Position numbers and translations under genes: made by a program. From DASPHG01 sp035629775 (lineage in GTDB: Bacteria > Actinomycetota > Thermoleophilia > Solirubrobacterales > Thermoleophilaceae): 47,589 nt of DNA. The stretch spans positions 1-47,589 of the forward strand of contig DASPHG010000059.1 in assembly GCA_035629775.1 (NCBI GenBank), written 5' to 3'. Positions 12,809-21,162 of the stretch are shown one piece after another; positions within the stretch are counted from its first letter, which is position 1; each line of letters begins with the position of its first letter. The notes under the pieces are model-generated. The model saw only the letters and a list, made by a program, of their open reading frames with translations, was not told the origin of the DNA and did not search any database.

Positions 12809-15800
12809 TCGGCGGCGGCGCAGATGTGCGCGTTACGTGGCTCCTTGACGTCATAGGGGCTGACAAGGCGAGCCGGGAGATGCTCGCCGCGGACCGGCAG
12901 ATCCGCCGGTCGCTCCACGCCACCGACGCCCAGTACAGGAAATCCGCGGCAGTAGCGACGTCGTCGGCGACGAAGAAGGCCGCCTCCTCCCGGACCGTCA
13001 CCACGGGCCTCACGAACGAGGGACGCGCCGCGACAAGAACCGCGACAGCGGTTCAGGCGCTCAATACGGCCCAGGCACGCGTCCTGGCTACCACCAACCA
13101 GGTCGCCACCTCGGCGACGCGCACAGCGGGCGCCTACGACCGCGAGGCGGCCGCGGCGAGACGTCTCGCGGCCGCTGAACGGTCCCGCGCGGGTGTGGTG
13201 CGCGGGCCGCCCGGCGGCGCCGGGCTCATCGGCCGCGCCGCCCGTACCACCGGTCTCGGCGGCGCGCTCGGCGCCGGCGTCGCGCTCGGCCAGGTCGTCC
13301 AGTTCGACCGGGCGATGCGCAACGTGAACAGCATCGCCCAGGTCGGCGAGAAGCGCTTCCAGCGGCTCTCCACAGCGGTGCGGGAGCTCGGCGGCAGGAC
13401 CGCCCAGATGCCGCGCACACTCGCGGAGGGCCTCTACGACCTCGTGTCGTCCGGCTTCAACGCGCGCGAGTCGATGCACATCCTCAACAAGTCGGCGCGC
13501 GCAGCGACGGCAGGGCTCACGACAACCGAGGTGTCGACGAAGGCCGTGTCCGCGGTCCTGAACTCCTACGACATGTCGGCGCGTAACGCGGGTCGCGTCT
13601 CGGACGTGCTCTTCCGCACCGTCGACCGCGGACAGATCAGTTTCGAGGAGCTCGCCCAGAACATCGGGGGCGTCCTTCCTTGGGGCCGGACCCTCGGAGT
13701 GACGCTCGAGGAACTTGGCGCGGCCGTCTCGACGATGACGGTGAAGACCGGCGGCCAAGCCGAAGACAACATGACCCGCCTCCGTGGAGCGCTAGTCGCG
13801 CTCGTCAAGCCCTCCGAGGCGCTGAAGGCCGCCTACGACGAGCTCGGTGTCAGGTCCGGCCCCGAGCTGATCAAGAGCAGCGGCTCGCTCCAAAGCGCGC
13901 TCCAGAAGTTGTACGGCACGACCGGCGGGAACGTCGAGGCGTTTCAGCAGCTGTTTCCGGACATCCGCGGCGCGGCCGGCGCCCTGCTGCTCACCGGCAA
14001 GAACGCAAAGGACGCCGGGGTCGATCTCGAGAGCTTGCGCCACTCCCAGGGCGCCACCGCTCTGGCGCTCTCGCAGCAGTCGAAGTCGATCGCGCTCCAG
14101 TGGGATCGACTGAAGGCGAAAGCCTCCAATCTCGCGATCTCGCTCGGAAGCGAGCTCGTGCCGGAGACTCGCCGGCTGCTCCGGATCCTCACGAATCCGA
14201 ACCTCGGGGCGGGTGACAAGTTCGCGATGGTCGTCGATCGGATGGCCGACCACCTGTCAGCGGCGATCCCGCGGCTCGCGGAGGCCGCGGCCGCGGCGGC
14301 CCCCGAGGTTGCTGGGGCGTTCGTGACGGGCTTTGTTAACTCGAACAGTTGGGGGCGGCTCGCGATCGGGACGTTCCTGTTCGCCAAGCTCGGCGGGTTC
14401 AAGGCGGCGCGCGGCCTCGGCGCGATGATCGGCGGTGGTGTCGCTACCGGCATGGCCGGCGGCGCCGCGGGAGGGGCTGTAGCCGGTGGCGCCGGCGGCG
14501 GCCTGCTCGGCGGCATCCTGGGCAAGGGCGGCAAGCTCGCGAAGGTCGGCCGTGTCGGCGCAATCGGGACGGGTATCGCGCTCGCGGACACGGTGTTGAA
14601 CGAATTCAGCCGCCGCGCGGACGAGCGCGGCGATGACATCTGGAAAGCGCTCGACGCGAAGGCCGAGGGCAGCGTGTTCGACAGGGCGTTCCAGAGGCTG
14701 AAGTTCGGGGACGCGATGGTCGGCGACGCCCAGGCGGGCGCGGGCGCCGCGGAGGACCTTAAGGACGCGCTCGCAGGGGTCGCCGAAAAGGGCGCCGCGA
14801 TCGACCCGAAAAACCTCCGCAGGTACCGCAACGCTCTCGAGGATCTCGCTCTCGAATCCGAGGTCGCGCGCAAAGAAGCCACGAAGCTCCTAAACGTCGG
14901 CGCTGGCCGACACGCGAAGCTCACCGACATCCGGCTCGAGTTCGGCAAGCTGAGCACCGGCGCGATCAAGGACGTGAAGGGGATGCGCGCCGCCGTCGCA
15001 GACAACCTCGCGGCGATCAAGAAACGGTTTGGGTTCGACACGCGCCAGGGGCGCGAGCTCGTGCGAGAGAACTTCAGCGCGGCCAGGCAGTGGATCGAGA
15101 TTTCGATGCGCGACGGCCGCGACCTCACCGAGAAGGGCGCGAAGGCGATGGCGTGGCTGCTCGACCACCACACCCGCCGCGGCGCGAACGCCGTCCGGAA
15201 GAACTTCGCAGACGTGGGCGACTCGATCGCCAAGGAATTCGACCAGGCCGCCAAGTCGGTCGGCCAGTCGATCGACGCGATCATTCGCAAGGTCAACCAG
15301 CCCCCGCGGCTGCCGCGAACGCTGCTTGACTGGATCAACCCGGACGGGCAACGGCGGGGCGGCCGGGTGAGCTTCCGCGGCGGCGGGATGGTCCCGGTCG
15401 CCGCCTCGCCGGGCGAGGCGATGCGGTTCCCCGATGGGTCCTGGGCGGGCATCCCGGGCGACCGCGTCGCGGCGGACAACGTGTTCATGTCGGTGCCGAC
15501 CGGCACCGAGTTCTACACCGACCACGGCCAGTCCCTGCTCGCGTCCGGCGCGTCGCGCGCGACAGCGCTAGCGGCCCAGATGCCGCATTTCCGCGAAGGC
15601 GGCAAGGTCAAGGTCAAGACGCGGCTGCCGCAGTGGGACAAGGTGTATCCGGCACACTCGCTCTCGGCGGTGCAGCGCAACCCAAAGGCGTACTTCCGCT
15701 TCACGCGTGGCCAGGTCCAGGCGATCGGCGAGGACGCCGGCTGGTCCCCGTCGAAGGCCGGGCAGTGGACCCAGATCACGGGCGGCGAGTCGATGCGCTA

Positions 15801-18102
15801 CCCGGGCATCGTCGCCTCCGACAACGGGATCGGGCTCGGGCAGATCACACCTTGGGCCGCGTTCCCGAACCACAACACCGAGCTGTATCGGACGTTCGTC
15901 CGCCTTGGCGGCGCGAGCGGGATGCGCAACCCGATCCGGAACGCGCGGATGTCGAAGCTCATGTACGACACCGCCGGCGGCTGGTCGCCGTGGCACGGCA
16001 CCAGGTACCTGACGGCGGCGCGCCAGCGCGAGTCGAAACTCGACAAGTTCGCGCGCCGCGAGGGCGACTGGAAGACGGTCACCGTGAAGGGGCCGTGGCG
16101 GCCAGAAGAGCCCGGGATCCCGGCGCGCAAGATGGACCGGTGGACCCGCCGCGAGATGCTCACCGGACTCACGGGCGGCTCGTTCAGAACGGGCTTCGAC
16201 GCGGGCCTCTCCGGCACCCAGCGCCTGCTCGGCGTCAGCGGCCTGAGAGACCTCATCGGCGCGTCCGCGATCGCCGGGTCGCGGCCGACCCGCCAGACCC
16301 GCGTGCCGACGAACATCCGCAAGCCGCAAGGCAGCGGCGCCACAGCGACAGGGATCGCGCCCGGCGGCGGCTACATGGGGACCGAGCGGATCGTGAAGCA
16401 GGCGTCCCGCGGGTTCGCGAACTCGTACAAGCGCCCCTACGACACCGTCGAGGGCGCTGACATGTCGGACCACTACACCGGCAAGAAGAACGCGTACGCC
16501 GCTGACTGCGACCCCGGCGACCGCGTGTTCAACGCGATCAAGCGGCGCCTCGGGACTCCGCACCAGCCGGGCACGTACACGCGCTACAACATCCCCGGGC
16601 TGAAGGGCTACAACGCGCAGCTCCTCTGGCGCGTCGCGAACCACAACTGGGGCGACAACCCGCACGTCCACCTCGGCGTCCAGAAGCTGCGCCGCGGCGG
16701 CATCGCCGGTCGCTTCCAGCGCGGCGGCTCCGTCCCCGGCGAGCGCGAACCCGACTGGCTGCGCGAGCAGATACGCGCCCGCGGCCGACCGTTCGCCCGA
16801 CGGCTCCGCAGACAGGTAGGACTGATCGAGAGCGCCGCGTCGAAGGCGAACGACAGGGTCGAAGAGCTCCTGCACTCATTCGCCGGCGGCCTCGACAACG
16901 TCGCGCGGATCAGCTACGCGCGGCTGCTCCGCACGCGGACGTTCATCCGCCGGCAGATCAGCGACCTGCAGAAGGGCGGGGTCACCCGCCGAGAGGGCGC
17001 CCAGATCCAGCGGCTGCGGGCGTCGATCGACCTGGTCGAGGCCGAGATGGGCCGCCGCACAGGGCTGCTCGTCGCGCATCAGCAGCGTCTCGCCACATCG
17101 ATCGAGCGGGCGTCAACGAGGCTCGATCAGCGGATGCGGCGCGAGAACATCGCTGGGGACTCTGTGGCCGGGCTCGCGATGCTCGCCGCGTTCCAGCGCA
17201 AGACCGCCGACAACCTTCGCGCGCAACGGAATGACCTCCAGAAAGCGCTTCAGAAAGCGCGACGGGCGGGGGACCGCGACACGGCCCGCGAGATCACCGA
17301 AGCGCTCGCCGAGAACCTCCTCGCGATCGGCGAGGCGCAGGTCTCCAGGATCGAGCTGCAGCGCCAGTCGATCGCCGCGGCCGCCAACAAGCGCGTCGGT
17401 GACACCGAGTTCACCCTTCAGGTCCAGCAGGGATACCTCGCCGCGCTGGACGCCCGCCAGCGGCTGCTCAGGACAGCGGACACCCCGGAGGGGATGCGCG
17501 CGCGGGCCGCCGGGATCAAGCAGGGTGTGGTCCCGGCGATCGCCGCGCAGCGCGATGCCGCCTACGGGCAGTTCATCGCGCTATCGAAAATCGGGGACGT
17601 CGCTGGGGCGCGGCAGGCTTGGCTGTCAGCGCAGTCGTCCGCGAACGATCTCGCGAACGCGATGGCGACCGCCGCCGACCTGTTCCGCGACGCGTCGCTG
17701 CGCGCCTCCCAGGACCTCGTCGACACGGCCACCCACGGCAAGACGATGGCCGACTTCGGTCTCCAGCGGATCGAGCTCGAGCAACGGATCGCCGGAACGT
17801 TCGAAACCGGCGGCGCCGCGCGGGCCGACTACATGCGCGAGACGATCATGCCTGCGCTCGAGGCTGAGCTCGCCGCGCTTCAGAAGCAGCGGACGGATGC
17901 GCTCGTGCAGGGCGATCCGGTCCTTGCCCGGCAGATCGCGGAGGCGATCGCGGGCAAGCAGAATGACATCCTGCAAGTCATCGCGACCTCGAACGAGGAG
18001 ATCAAGGACAACACGGATCCGAAGAACCTCGCCGGCGCGCTCGCGTTCGAAGCCGGCGGCCAAGGTTTCACGGACCTGGTCTCCGCGGGTGTGGGGATCT
18101 GA
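12805..18102 (+). CDS. Tail tape measure protein with two peptidoglycan hydrolase domains
   Basis: A 1,765-aa protein. Residues about 150-460 are the TP901 tape measure core (FDRAMRNVNSIAQVGEKRFQ; QISFEELAQNIGGVLPWGRT). Glycine/alanine-rich hydrophobic stretches follow at 525-590. Residues about 960-1085 are a soluble lytic transglycosylase-like domain with Glu995 (GGESMRYPG) and GLGQITP ending at Pro1016. Residues about 1195-1295 resemble a VanY/M15-type peptidase: SDHYTG with His1223, Asp1234, and HVHLG with His1287/His1289. The last 450 residues are long coiled helices. Family role: sets tail length and, through these domains, opens the cell wall during DNA entry. At about 0.15 nm per residue the tail would be near 265 nm. 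Confidence 0.87.
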   Translation: MIGGGADVRVTWLLDVIGADKASREMLAADRQIRRSLHATDAQYRKSAAVATSSATKKAASSRTVTTGLTNEGRAATRTATAVQALNTAQARVLATTNQVATSATRTAGAYDREAAAARRLAAAERSRAGVVRGPPGGAGLIGRAARTTGLGGALGAGVALGQVVQFDRAMRNVNSIAQVGEKRFQRLSTAVRELGGRTAQMPRTLAEGLYDLVSSGFNARESMHILNKSARAATAGLTTTEVSTKAVSAVLNSYDMSARNAGRVSDVLFRTVDRGQISFEELAQNIGGVLPWGRTLGVTLEELGAAVSTMTVKTGGQAEDNMTRLRGALVALVKPSEALKAAYDELGVRSGPELIKSSGSLQSALQKLYGTTGGNVEAFQQLFPDIRGAAGALLLTGKNAKDAGVDLESLRHSQGATALALSQQSKSIALQWDRLKAKASNLAISLGSELVPETRRLLRILTNPNLGAGDKFAMVVDRMADHLSAAIPRLAEAAAAAAPEVAGAFVTGFVNSNSWGRLAIGTFLFAKLGGFKAARGLGAMIGGGVATGMAGGAAGGAVAGGAGGGLLGGILGKGGKLAKVGRVGAIGTGIALADTVLNEFSRRADERGDDIWKALDAKAEGSVFDRAFQRLKFGDAMVGDAQAGAGAAEDLKDALAGVAEKGAAIDPKNLRRYRNALEDLALESEVARKEATKLLNVGAGRHAKLTDIRLEFGKLSTGAIKDVKGMRAAVADNLAAIKKRFGFDTRQGRELVRENFSAARQWIEISMRDGRDLTEKGAKAMAWLLDHHTRRGANAVRKNFADVGDSIAKEFDQAAKSVGQSIDAIIRKVNQPPRLPRTLLDWINPDGQRRGGRVSFRGGGMVPVAASPGEAMRFPDGSWAGIPGDRVAADNVFMSVPTGTEFYTDHGQSLLASGASRATALAAQMPHFREGGKVKVKTRLPQWDKVYPAHSLSAVQRNPKAYFRFTRGQVQAIGEDAGWSPSKAGQWTQITGGESMRYPGIVASDNGIGLGQITPWAAFPNHNTELYRTFVRLGGASGMRNPIRNARMSKLMYDTAGGWSPWHGTRYLTAARQRESKLDKFARREGDWKTVTVKGPWRPEEPGIPARKMDRWTRREMLTGLTGGSFRTGFDAGLSGTQRLLGVSGLRDLIGASAIAGSRPTRQTRVPTNIRKPQGSGATATGIAPGGGYMGTERIVKQASRGFANSYKRPYDTVEGADMSDHYTGKKNAYAADCDPGDRVFNAIKRRLGTPHQPGTYTRYNIPGLKGYNAQLLWRVANHNWGDNPHVHLGVQKLRRGGIAGRFQRGGSVPGEREPDWLREQIRARGRPFARRLRRQVGLIESAASKANDRVEELLHSFAGGLDNVARISYARLLRTRTFIRRQISDLQKGGVTRREGAQIQRLRASIDLVEAEMGRRTGLLVAHQQRLATSIERASTRLDQRMRRENIAGDSVAGLAMLAAFQRKTADNLRAQRNDLQKALQKARRAGDRDTAREITEALAENLLAIGEAQVSRIELQRQSIAAAANKRVGDTEFTLQVQQGYLAALDARQRLLRTADTPEGMRARAAGIKQGVVPAIAAQRDAAYGQFIALSKIGDVAGARQAWLSAQSSANDLANAMATAADLFRDASLRASQDLVDTATHGKTMADFGLQRIELEQRIAGTFETGGAARADYMRETIMPALEAELAALQKQRTDALVQGDPVLARQIAEAIAGKQNDILQVIATSNEEIKDNTDPKNLAGALAFEAGGQGFTDLVSAGVGI

Positions 18103-18383
18103 TGGGTTGGCGCGAGGAGCTCGAGGCTTCGGCTGCTCGGCGGATTGAGCAGACAGCGGACAGGCTCGCTCAGGAGCAGGAGGTCGACGCGCTCGAGGCC
18201 GAGCTGCGCGAGGCGGCCGGCGGCGAGCTTGACGTGATGACCCGGCGTCAGATCCTGATCATGCGGATGAACCTGAAAATCTGGCAGGAGTTCTCGAACG
18301 TGCACAACCGCATCGACGAGCTTGAGGCAGCGATCCTCACGCTCGCCGAGAGGCTCGACCACCTGGACCCGGGGAAGCCGTAA
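18102..18383 (+). CDS. Small coiled-coil protein after the tape measure
   Basis: A 93-aa protein from ATG 18102, sharing a base with the tape measure stop (TGATG). It is almost wholly charged helix with heptad-like spacing (begins MGWREELEASAARRIEQTAD; ends NRIDELEAAILTLAERLDHL), so probably an oligomeric coiled coil. In siphophages the gene after the tape measure is normally the distal tail protein; this one is too short and of the wrong type. Function unknown. Confidence 0.65.
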   Translation: MGWREELEASAARRIEQTADRLAQEQEVDALEAELREAAGGELDVMTRRQILIMRMNLKIWQEFSNVHNRIDELEAAILTLAERLDHLDPGKP

Positions 18384-18442
18384 CGGTGACGCGCACGAGG
18401 CGGGTCGAGAGGACAGTCGAGGGGTCGTCCCTGAGCTGGCGG

Positions 18443-18721
18443 CTACCGAGGGCCGGGCGAGCGGCGGCCGCGTCTTCCGGCAGGGGGTCGTCGAGGCGGG
18501 CCCGCCTCGAGCACCTTGTGGTGCTCGAGCAGGTTGTAGATCGCCTGCCGCGCCATGCCTGCGGTGCGGCTGATCGCCGCCACCGGGACCCCGTCCGCGT
18601 AAGCCGCGGCTGCGGCGTACGCCAGGGCGTCCGTTGCGGCGCGCCACTCACGATCCGCCTCTGTGCGGCGGTCGATCGCGGCGCGGATCGCTGTGAAGTG
18701 TTCCTCGTGTTCGGAGCTCAC
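18443..18721 (-). CDS. HTH regulator of the element (candidate repressor)
   Basis: A 92-aa protein starting at GTG 18721, the only leftward gene in the element. Residues about 44-70 (VPVAAISRTAGMARQAIYNL LEHHKVLE) form a helix-turn-helix like those of small actinobacterial and actinophage regulators. The N-terminal part is helical. The C-terminal 20 residues are Arg/Pro-rich. It lies head to head with the 18894-integrase group, so it probably controls that divergent promoter region, where an inverted repeat is present (18723-18764). A repressor-like role is inferred from placement. Confidence 0.65.
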   Translation of the reverse strand: MSSEHEEHFTAIRAAIDRRTEADREWRAATDALAYAAAAAYADGVPVAAISRTAGMARQAIYNLLEHHKVLEAGPPRRPPAGRRGRRSPGPR

Positions 18722-18893
18722 GGTGTCCAGTTTACTGACGATGCGCTAGAGTGGACCCGGACACAGCTACTAAGTGGGGCGGCACCGCGCGAACGGCCCG
18801 CCCCGTGGGAGCCAAAGGACCAGAGATCCGAGGCTCCGGCGGCAAGGCTACCCCCGCAAGCCGGCCCCTCCCGACCGAGAGGAGCGGCAGCCC
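18722..18893. promoter_or_regulatory. Divergent intergenic region with candidate operator
   Basis: 172 bases between the HTH gene and the integrase group. GTGTCC (18723-18728) and GGACAC (18759-18764) form an inverted repeat around TAGAGT (18747-18752), a possible rightward -10. GAGAGGAGCGG just before ATG 18894 is the ribosome site. No clear -35 is seen on either strand. Confidence 0.35.
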
Positions 18894-19319
18894 ATGCCCG
18901 CAGTTCGAATCACGATCCCGGCCGAGCACGCCGAGCGATTCAAGGAGGAGGCGACAGCCACGCTCGACTATGCGAGCACGGCGCTGAACGACACCGTCAG
19001 GTTCTTCCGGCGCGGCGGCGCCGACGGTGTCGAGATCCCGTACTACCGCGCGCGGGTCGAGCATGCCGAGCGGCTCTTCGACCAGGTGCGCGACCAGGGG
19101 GGCACGCTCCTTGTCGACGGCGACCCGCGTGTGATCTCGACGACGCTCGAGGGCTGTCTGCTCGACGCCGTCGACGAGGTGAAGGGTGCCGCCGAGATGC
19201 GGCGCGGCCGGGAGACGCGCGCCGCGGTGCGGCGGACTATGGCCGACGTCGAGCTGTGGCTGCATCTGCTCGAGCACGTCGAGGAGACCGCAGGGGGCGT
19301 CGATGCGGTGTACGCGTGA
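18894..19319 (+). CDS. Hypothetical element protein upstream of the integrase
   Basis: A 141-aa protein from ATG 18894 behind a good Shine-Dalgarno. It is acidic and helical (begins MPAVRITIPAEHAERFKEEA; contains VEHAERLFDQVRDQGGTLLV). The start looks like a beta strand followed by long helices. No family recognised. It overlaps the next gene by one base and leads the three-gene group ending in the integrase, so a role in integration, immunity or regulation is possible. Confidence 0.6.
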   Translation: MPAVRITIPAEHAERFKEEATATLDYASTALNDTVRFFRRGGADGVEIPYYRARVEHAERLFDQVRDQGGTLLVDGDPRVISTTLEGCLLDAVDEVKGAAEMRRGRETRAAVRRTMADVELWLHLLEHVEETAGGVDAVYA

Positions 19320-19741
19320 TGGCGCGGACGATTGATCGCCACGAGCGGGACAAGCTCTGGCTCGCGCTCGAAGAGTTCGAGCGCGACGTCGAAATGCTCG
19401 GCGTGCCGCTCGCGGGCGGGGACCGCGACGAGTTCCTTGCTGCGCGGGAGCGCGTCGACGACACGTTCGCCTTGCTCGAAGACATCGGCTGGCAGTTCGC
19501 CGATCCCCGCGAGCACTTCGAGCTGGCAATTCGTCCCGACAGGCTCGAGCGTGTCCTGGCGCGGATCGCTGAATCGTGCGAGGGGGTACTTCGAGACGAG
19601 GTGGTGCGGATGCGGCAGGTCGACCCCGAGCATTCGCCCGAGGATCACGAGCGGTGGCTCGAAGAGACGCGCGGCGCGATGGACGGCGACCTCGAGACCC
19701 TCTTGGTCGTCTCACGCCTGCGCGACGGTGCGAGCGCCTGA
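19319..19741 (+). CDS. Hypothetical acidic helical protein
   Basis: A 140-aa protein from ATG 19319; GTG 19316 in the same frame would add one residue. It is strongly charged and helical (begins MARTIDRHERDKLWLALEEF; contains IRPDRLERVLARIAESCEGV). No family recognised. It resembles its upstream neighbour in size and character, so the pair may act together. One-base overlap (TGATG) with the integrase start. Confidence 0.6.
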   Translation: MARTIDRHERDKLWLALEEFERDVEMLGVPLAGGDRDEFLAARERVDDTFALLEDIGWQFADPREHFELAIRPDRLERVLARIAESCEGVLRDEVVRMRQVDPEHSPEDHERWLEETRGAMDGDLETLLVVSRLRDGASA

Positions 19742-21162
19742 TGGCACGCGCTGCGAAGGGCCAGATCGTCGTCCGAACACGCGTCGACGGGTCGCGCGTG
19801 TTCGCGCTCAGGTTCCGGGCGTATGGGCGGCGTGAGTTCGTGACGCTGGGCTCGACGGACGATGGCTGGTCGCGCGGGCGCGCCGAGGAGGAGCTGCAGA
19901 ACGTGCTCGCCGACGTGCGCCGCGGCACGTGGCGCCCTCGACGCGACGAGCCGGCGCCCGAGCGGCTGGTCCCGGTGCCGGCGTTCCACGAGTTCGCGTC
20001 GGAGTGGTACGCGGCGAAGGAGCCGGAGCTCGCCGAGCGGACCCGCGTCGACTACCGCTGGCGGCTCTCGAATCATCTGCTCCCGTGGTTCGCGAAGCAC
20101 AGACTCTCCGCGATCACGATCGAGGAGGTCGACCGATACCGGGCGTTCAAGGTCGCCGAGCGTGAGCGCATCCGCAAGGCCCGCGAGCGGGGCGACACGA
20201 CAGCCCGCCCGCTGTCGAACGAGTCGATCAACAAGACACTCGTCCTCCTGGCCGCGATCCTCGACGTGGCGGTCGAATACGGGCACATGCCGGCGAACCC
20301 GGCGAGCGGAAGGCGACGGCGGCTGAAAGCGGCAACGCCAGCGCGGACGTTCCTCCACCCGCCCCAGGTCGCGGCGCTGCTCGCCGCGGCGGGGCGGCTC
20401 GACCAGGAGGCTCCGCGAGAGGGCGACTCGAGGCGCAGGCAGCCGCTGCTTGCGACGCTCGCGCTCGCAGGACTGCGGATCGGGGAGGCGCTCGAGCTGC
20501 GGTGGCGCGACGTCAATCTCGGCGCTGGCCGCCTCGACGTGACCGACGCGAAGACGCCTGCTGGCGTACGCCGAGTCGACCTGACGCCAGCGCTGCGCGA
20601 GCTCCTCACCGAGTACCGCGCCCGCGCCCGTCACGCGAGGCCCGCCGACTACGTGTTCGCGACCGAGCCCGGCTACGGCCGCCGCAAGGGCAAGACGGGC
20701 TCGACCGACGGGGGAGGGCGCGACGACGAGAGCAACGTCCGCCGGCTGCTCGCGCGCGCCGTCGCGGCCGCGAACGGAACGCTCGACGGGCAGGAGGCGC
20801 AGCCGATCCCGGCCGGGCTGACCCCGCACTCGCTGCGTCGCACGTACATCTCGCTGCAGCTCGCCGGCGGCGCCGACGTCCGCTACGTCATGGGCCAGGT
20901 CGGACACACCGACCCTGGGCTCACGCTGCGGATCTACGCGCAGGTAATCGACAGCGACCGCGGCCACGGCGCGCACGTCGACGAGCTCGTCGGGGCCGCT
21001 GATTGGGCACCAATGGGCACTGGCGGCCGTTCAGACCATGACCAGGAGGCCGAGTCAGGAGAGCCCCTAGACGCAGAAAACCCCGCCGTAGCGGGGTTCT
21101 CAGACGAAGCGGATGAAGGGATTCGAACCCTCGACCTTCTGCATGGCAAGCAGACGCTCTAG
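19741..21162 (+). CDS. int: Tyrosine integrase of the element
   Basis: A 473-aa integrase from ATG 19741. The N-terminal arm-binding region (about 1-60, VRTRVDGSRVFALRFRAYGR) is followed by the core-binding SAM-like domain (about 80-190). The catalytic domain has Arg246 (LAGLRIGEAL), Lys271, His363-x-x-Arg366 (HSLRR), His389 (VGHTD) and nucleophile Tyr399 (LRIYAQ). The last 18 residues (EADEGIRTLDLLHGKQTL) are encoded by the attachment site and the complement of the tRNA-Gly gene, and TAG 21160 lies in the tRNA. On the circular form the same frame would instead end RDAQDDNPHE after Gly-Lys, giving about 480 aa. Confidence 0.93.
   Translation: MARAAKGQIVVRTRVDGSRVFALRFRAYGRREFVTLGSTDDGWSRGRAEEELQNVLADVRRGTWRPRRDEPAPERLVPVPAFHEFASEWYAAKEPELAERTRVDYRWRLSNHLLPWFAKHRLSAITIEEVDRYRAFKVAERERIRKARERGDTTARPLSNESINKTLVLLAAILDVAVEYGHMPANPASGRRRRLKAATPARTFLHPPQVAALLAAAGRLDQEAPREGDSRRRQPLLATLALAGLRIGEALELRWRDVNLGAGRLDVTDAKTPAGVRRVDLTPALRELLTEYRARARHARPADYVFATEPGYGRRKGKTGSTDGGGRDDESNVRRLLARAVAAANGTLDGQEAQPIPAGLTPHSLRRTYISLQLAGGADVRYVMGQVGHTDPGLTLRIYAQVIDSDRGHGAHVDELVGAADWAPMGTGGRSDHDQEAESGEPLDAENPAVAGFSDEADEGIRTLDLLHGKQTL
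21003..21023 (+). repeat. Arm-site-like repeats near attR
   Basis: TTGGGCACCAA followed at once by TGGGCACTGG (21014-21023). The second is identical over 10 bases to the copies at 8469-8478 and, inverted, 8486-8495. Distance to the core is about 85 bases on both sides. It lies inside the 3' part of int. Confidence 0.5.
21079..21098 (-). terminator. Terminator for tRNA-Gly supplied by the element
   Basis: Perfect 8-bp stem AACCCCGC/GCGGGGTT with loop CGTA. Read leftward it is followed by TTTTCTGC, so it can end the tRNA-Gly transcript. It lies within the last codons of the integrase. It replaces the original terminator, now about 12.8 kb away at 8311-8337. Confidence 0.65.
21107..21151 (+). 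repeat. attR (45-bp core)
   Basis: Identical to 8341-8385. It lies within the tRNA-Gly gene, covering the 3' end through the anticodon loop region. The intact tRNA is rebuilt at this end, as is usual for tyrosine integrases that use tRNA genes. Confidence 0.93.

Larger units (their letters stand above)
8341..21151 (+). mobile_element. Integrated phage-like element in tRNA-Gly
   Basis: The element is bounded by 45-bp identical direct repeats (8341-8385 and 21107-21151) that correspond to the 3' half of tRNA-Gly(GCC). The intact tRNA is at the right end. Unit length is 12,766 bp. Recognisable genes: excisionase-like, OB-fold-like, replication initiator, HK97-type capsid, tape measure, HTH regulator and tyrosine integrase. 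Not seen: terminase, portal, protease, tail tube, baseplate, holin or lysin. All genes but one run rightward and most overlap by 1-4 bases. It reads as an intact but very reduced phage relative or satellite rather than a heap of broken genes. Confidence 0.88.

Noticed and set aside
21107..21162. The GIRTLDLLHGKQTL segment as a conserved integrase motif
   Set aside because: It is the antisense of tRNA-Gly, so its wide occurrence in databases would reflect tRNA conservation and not protein function.
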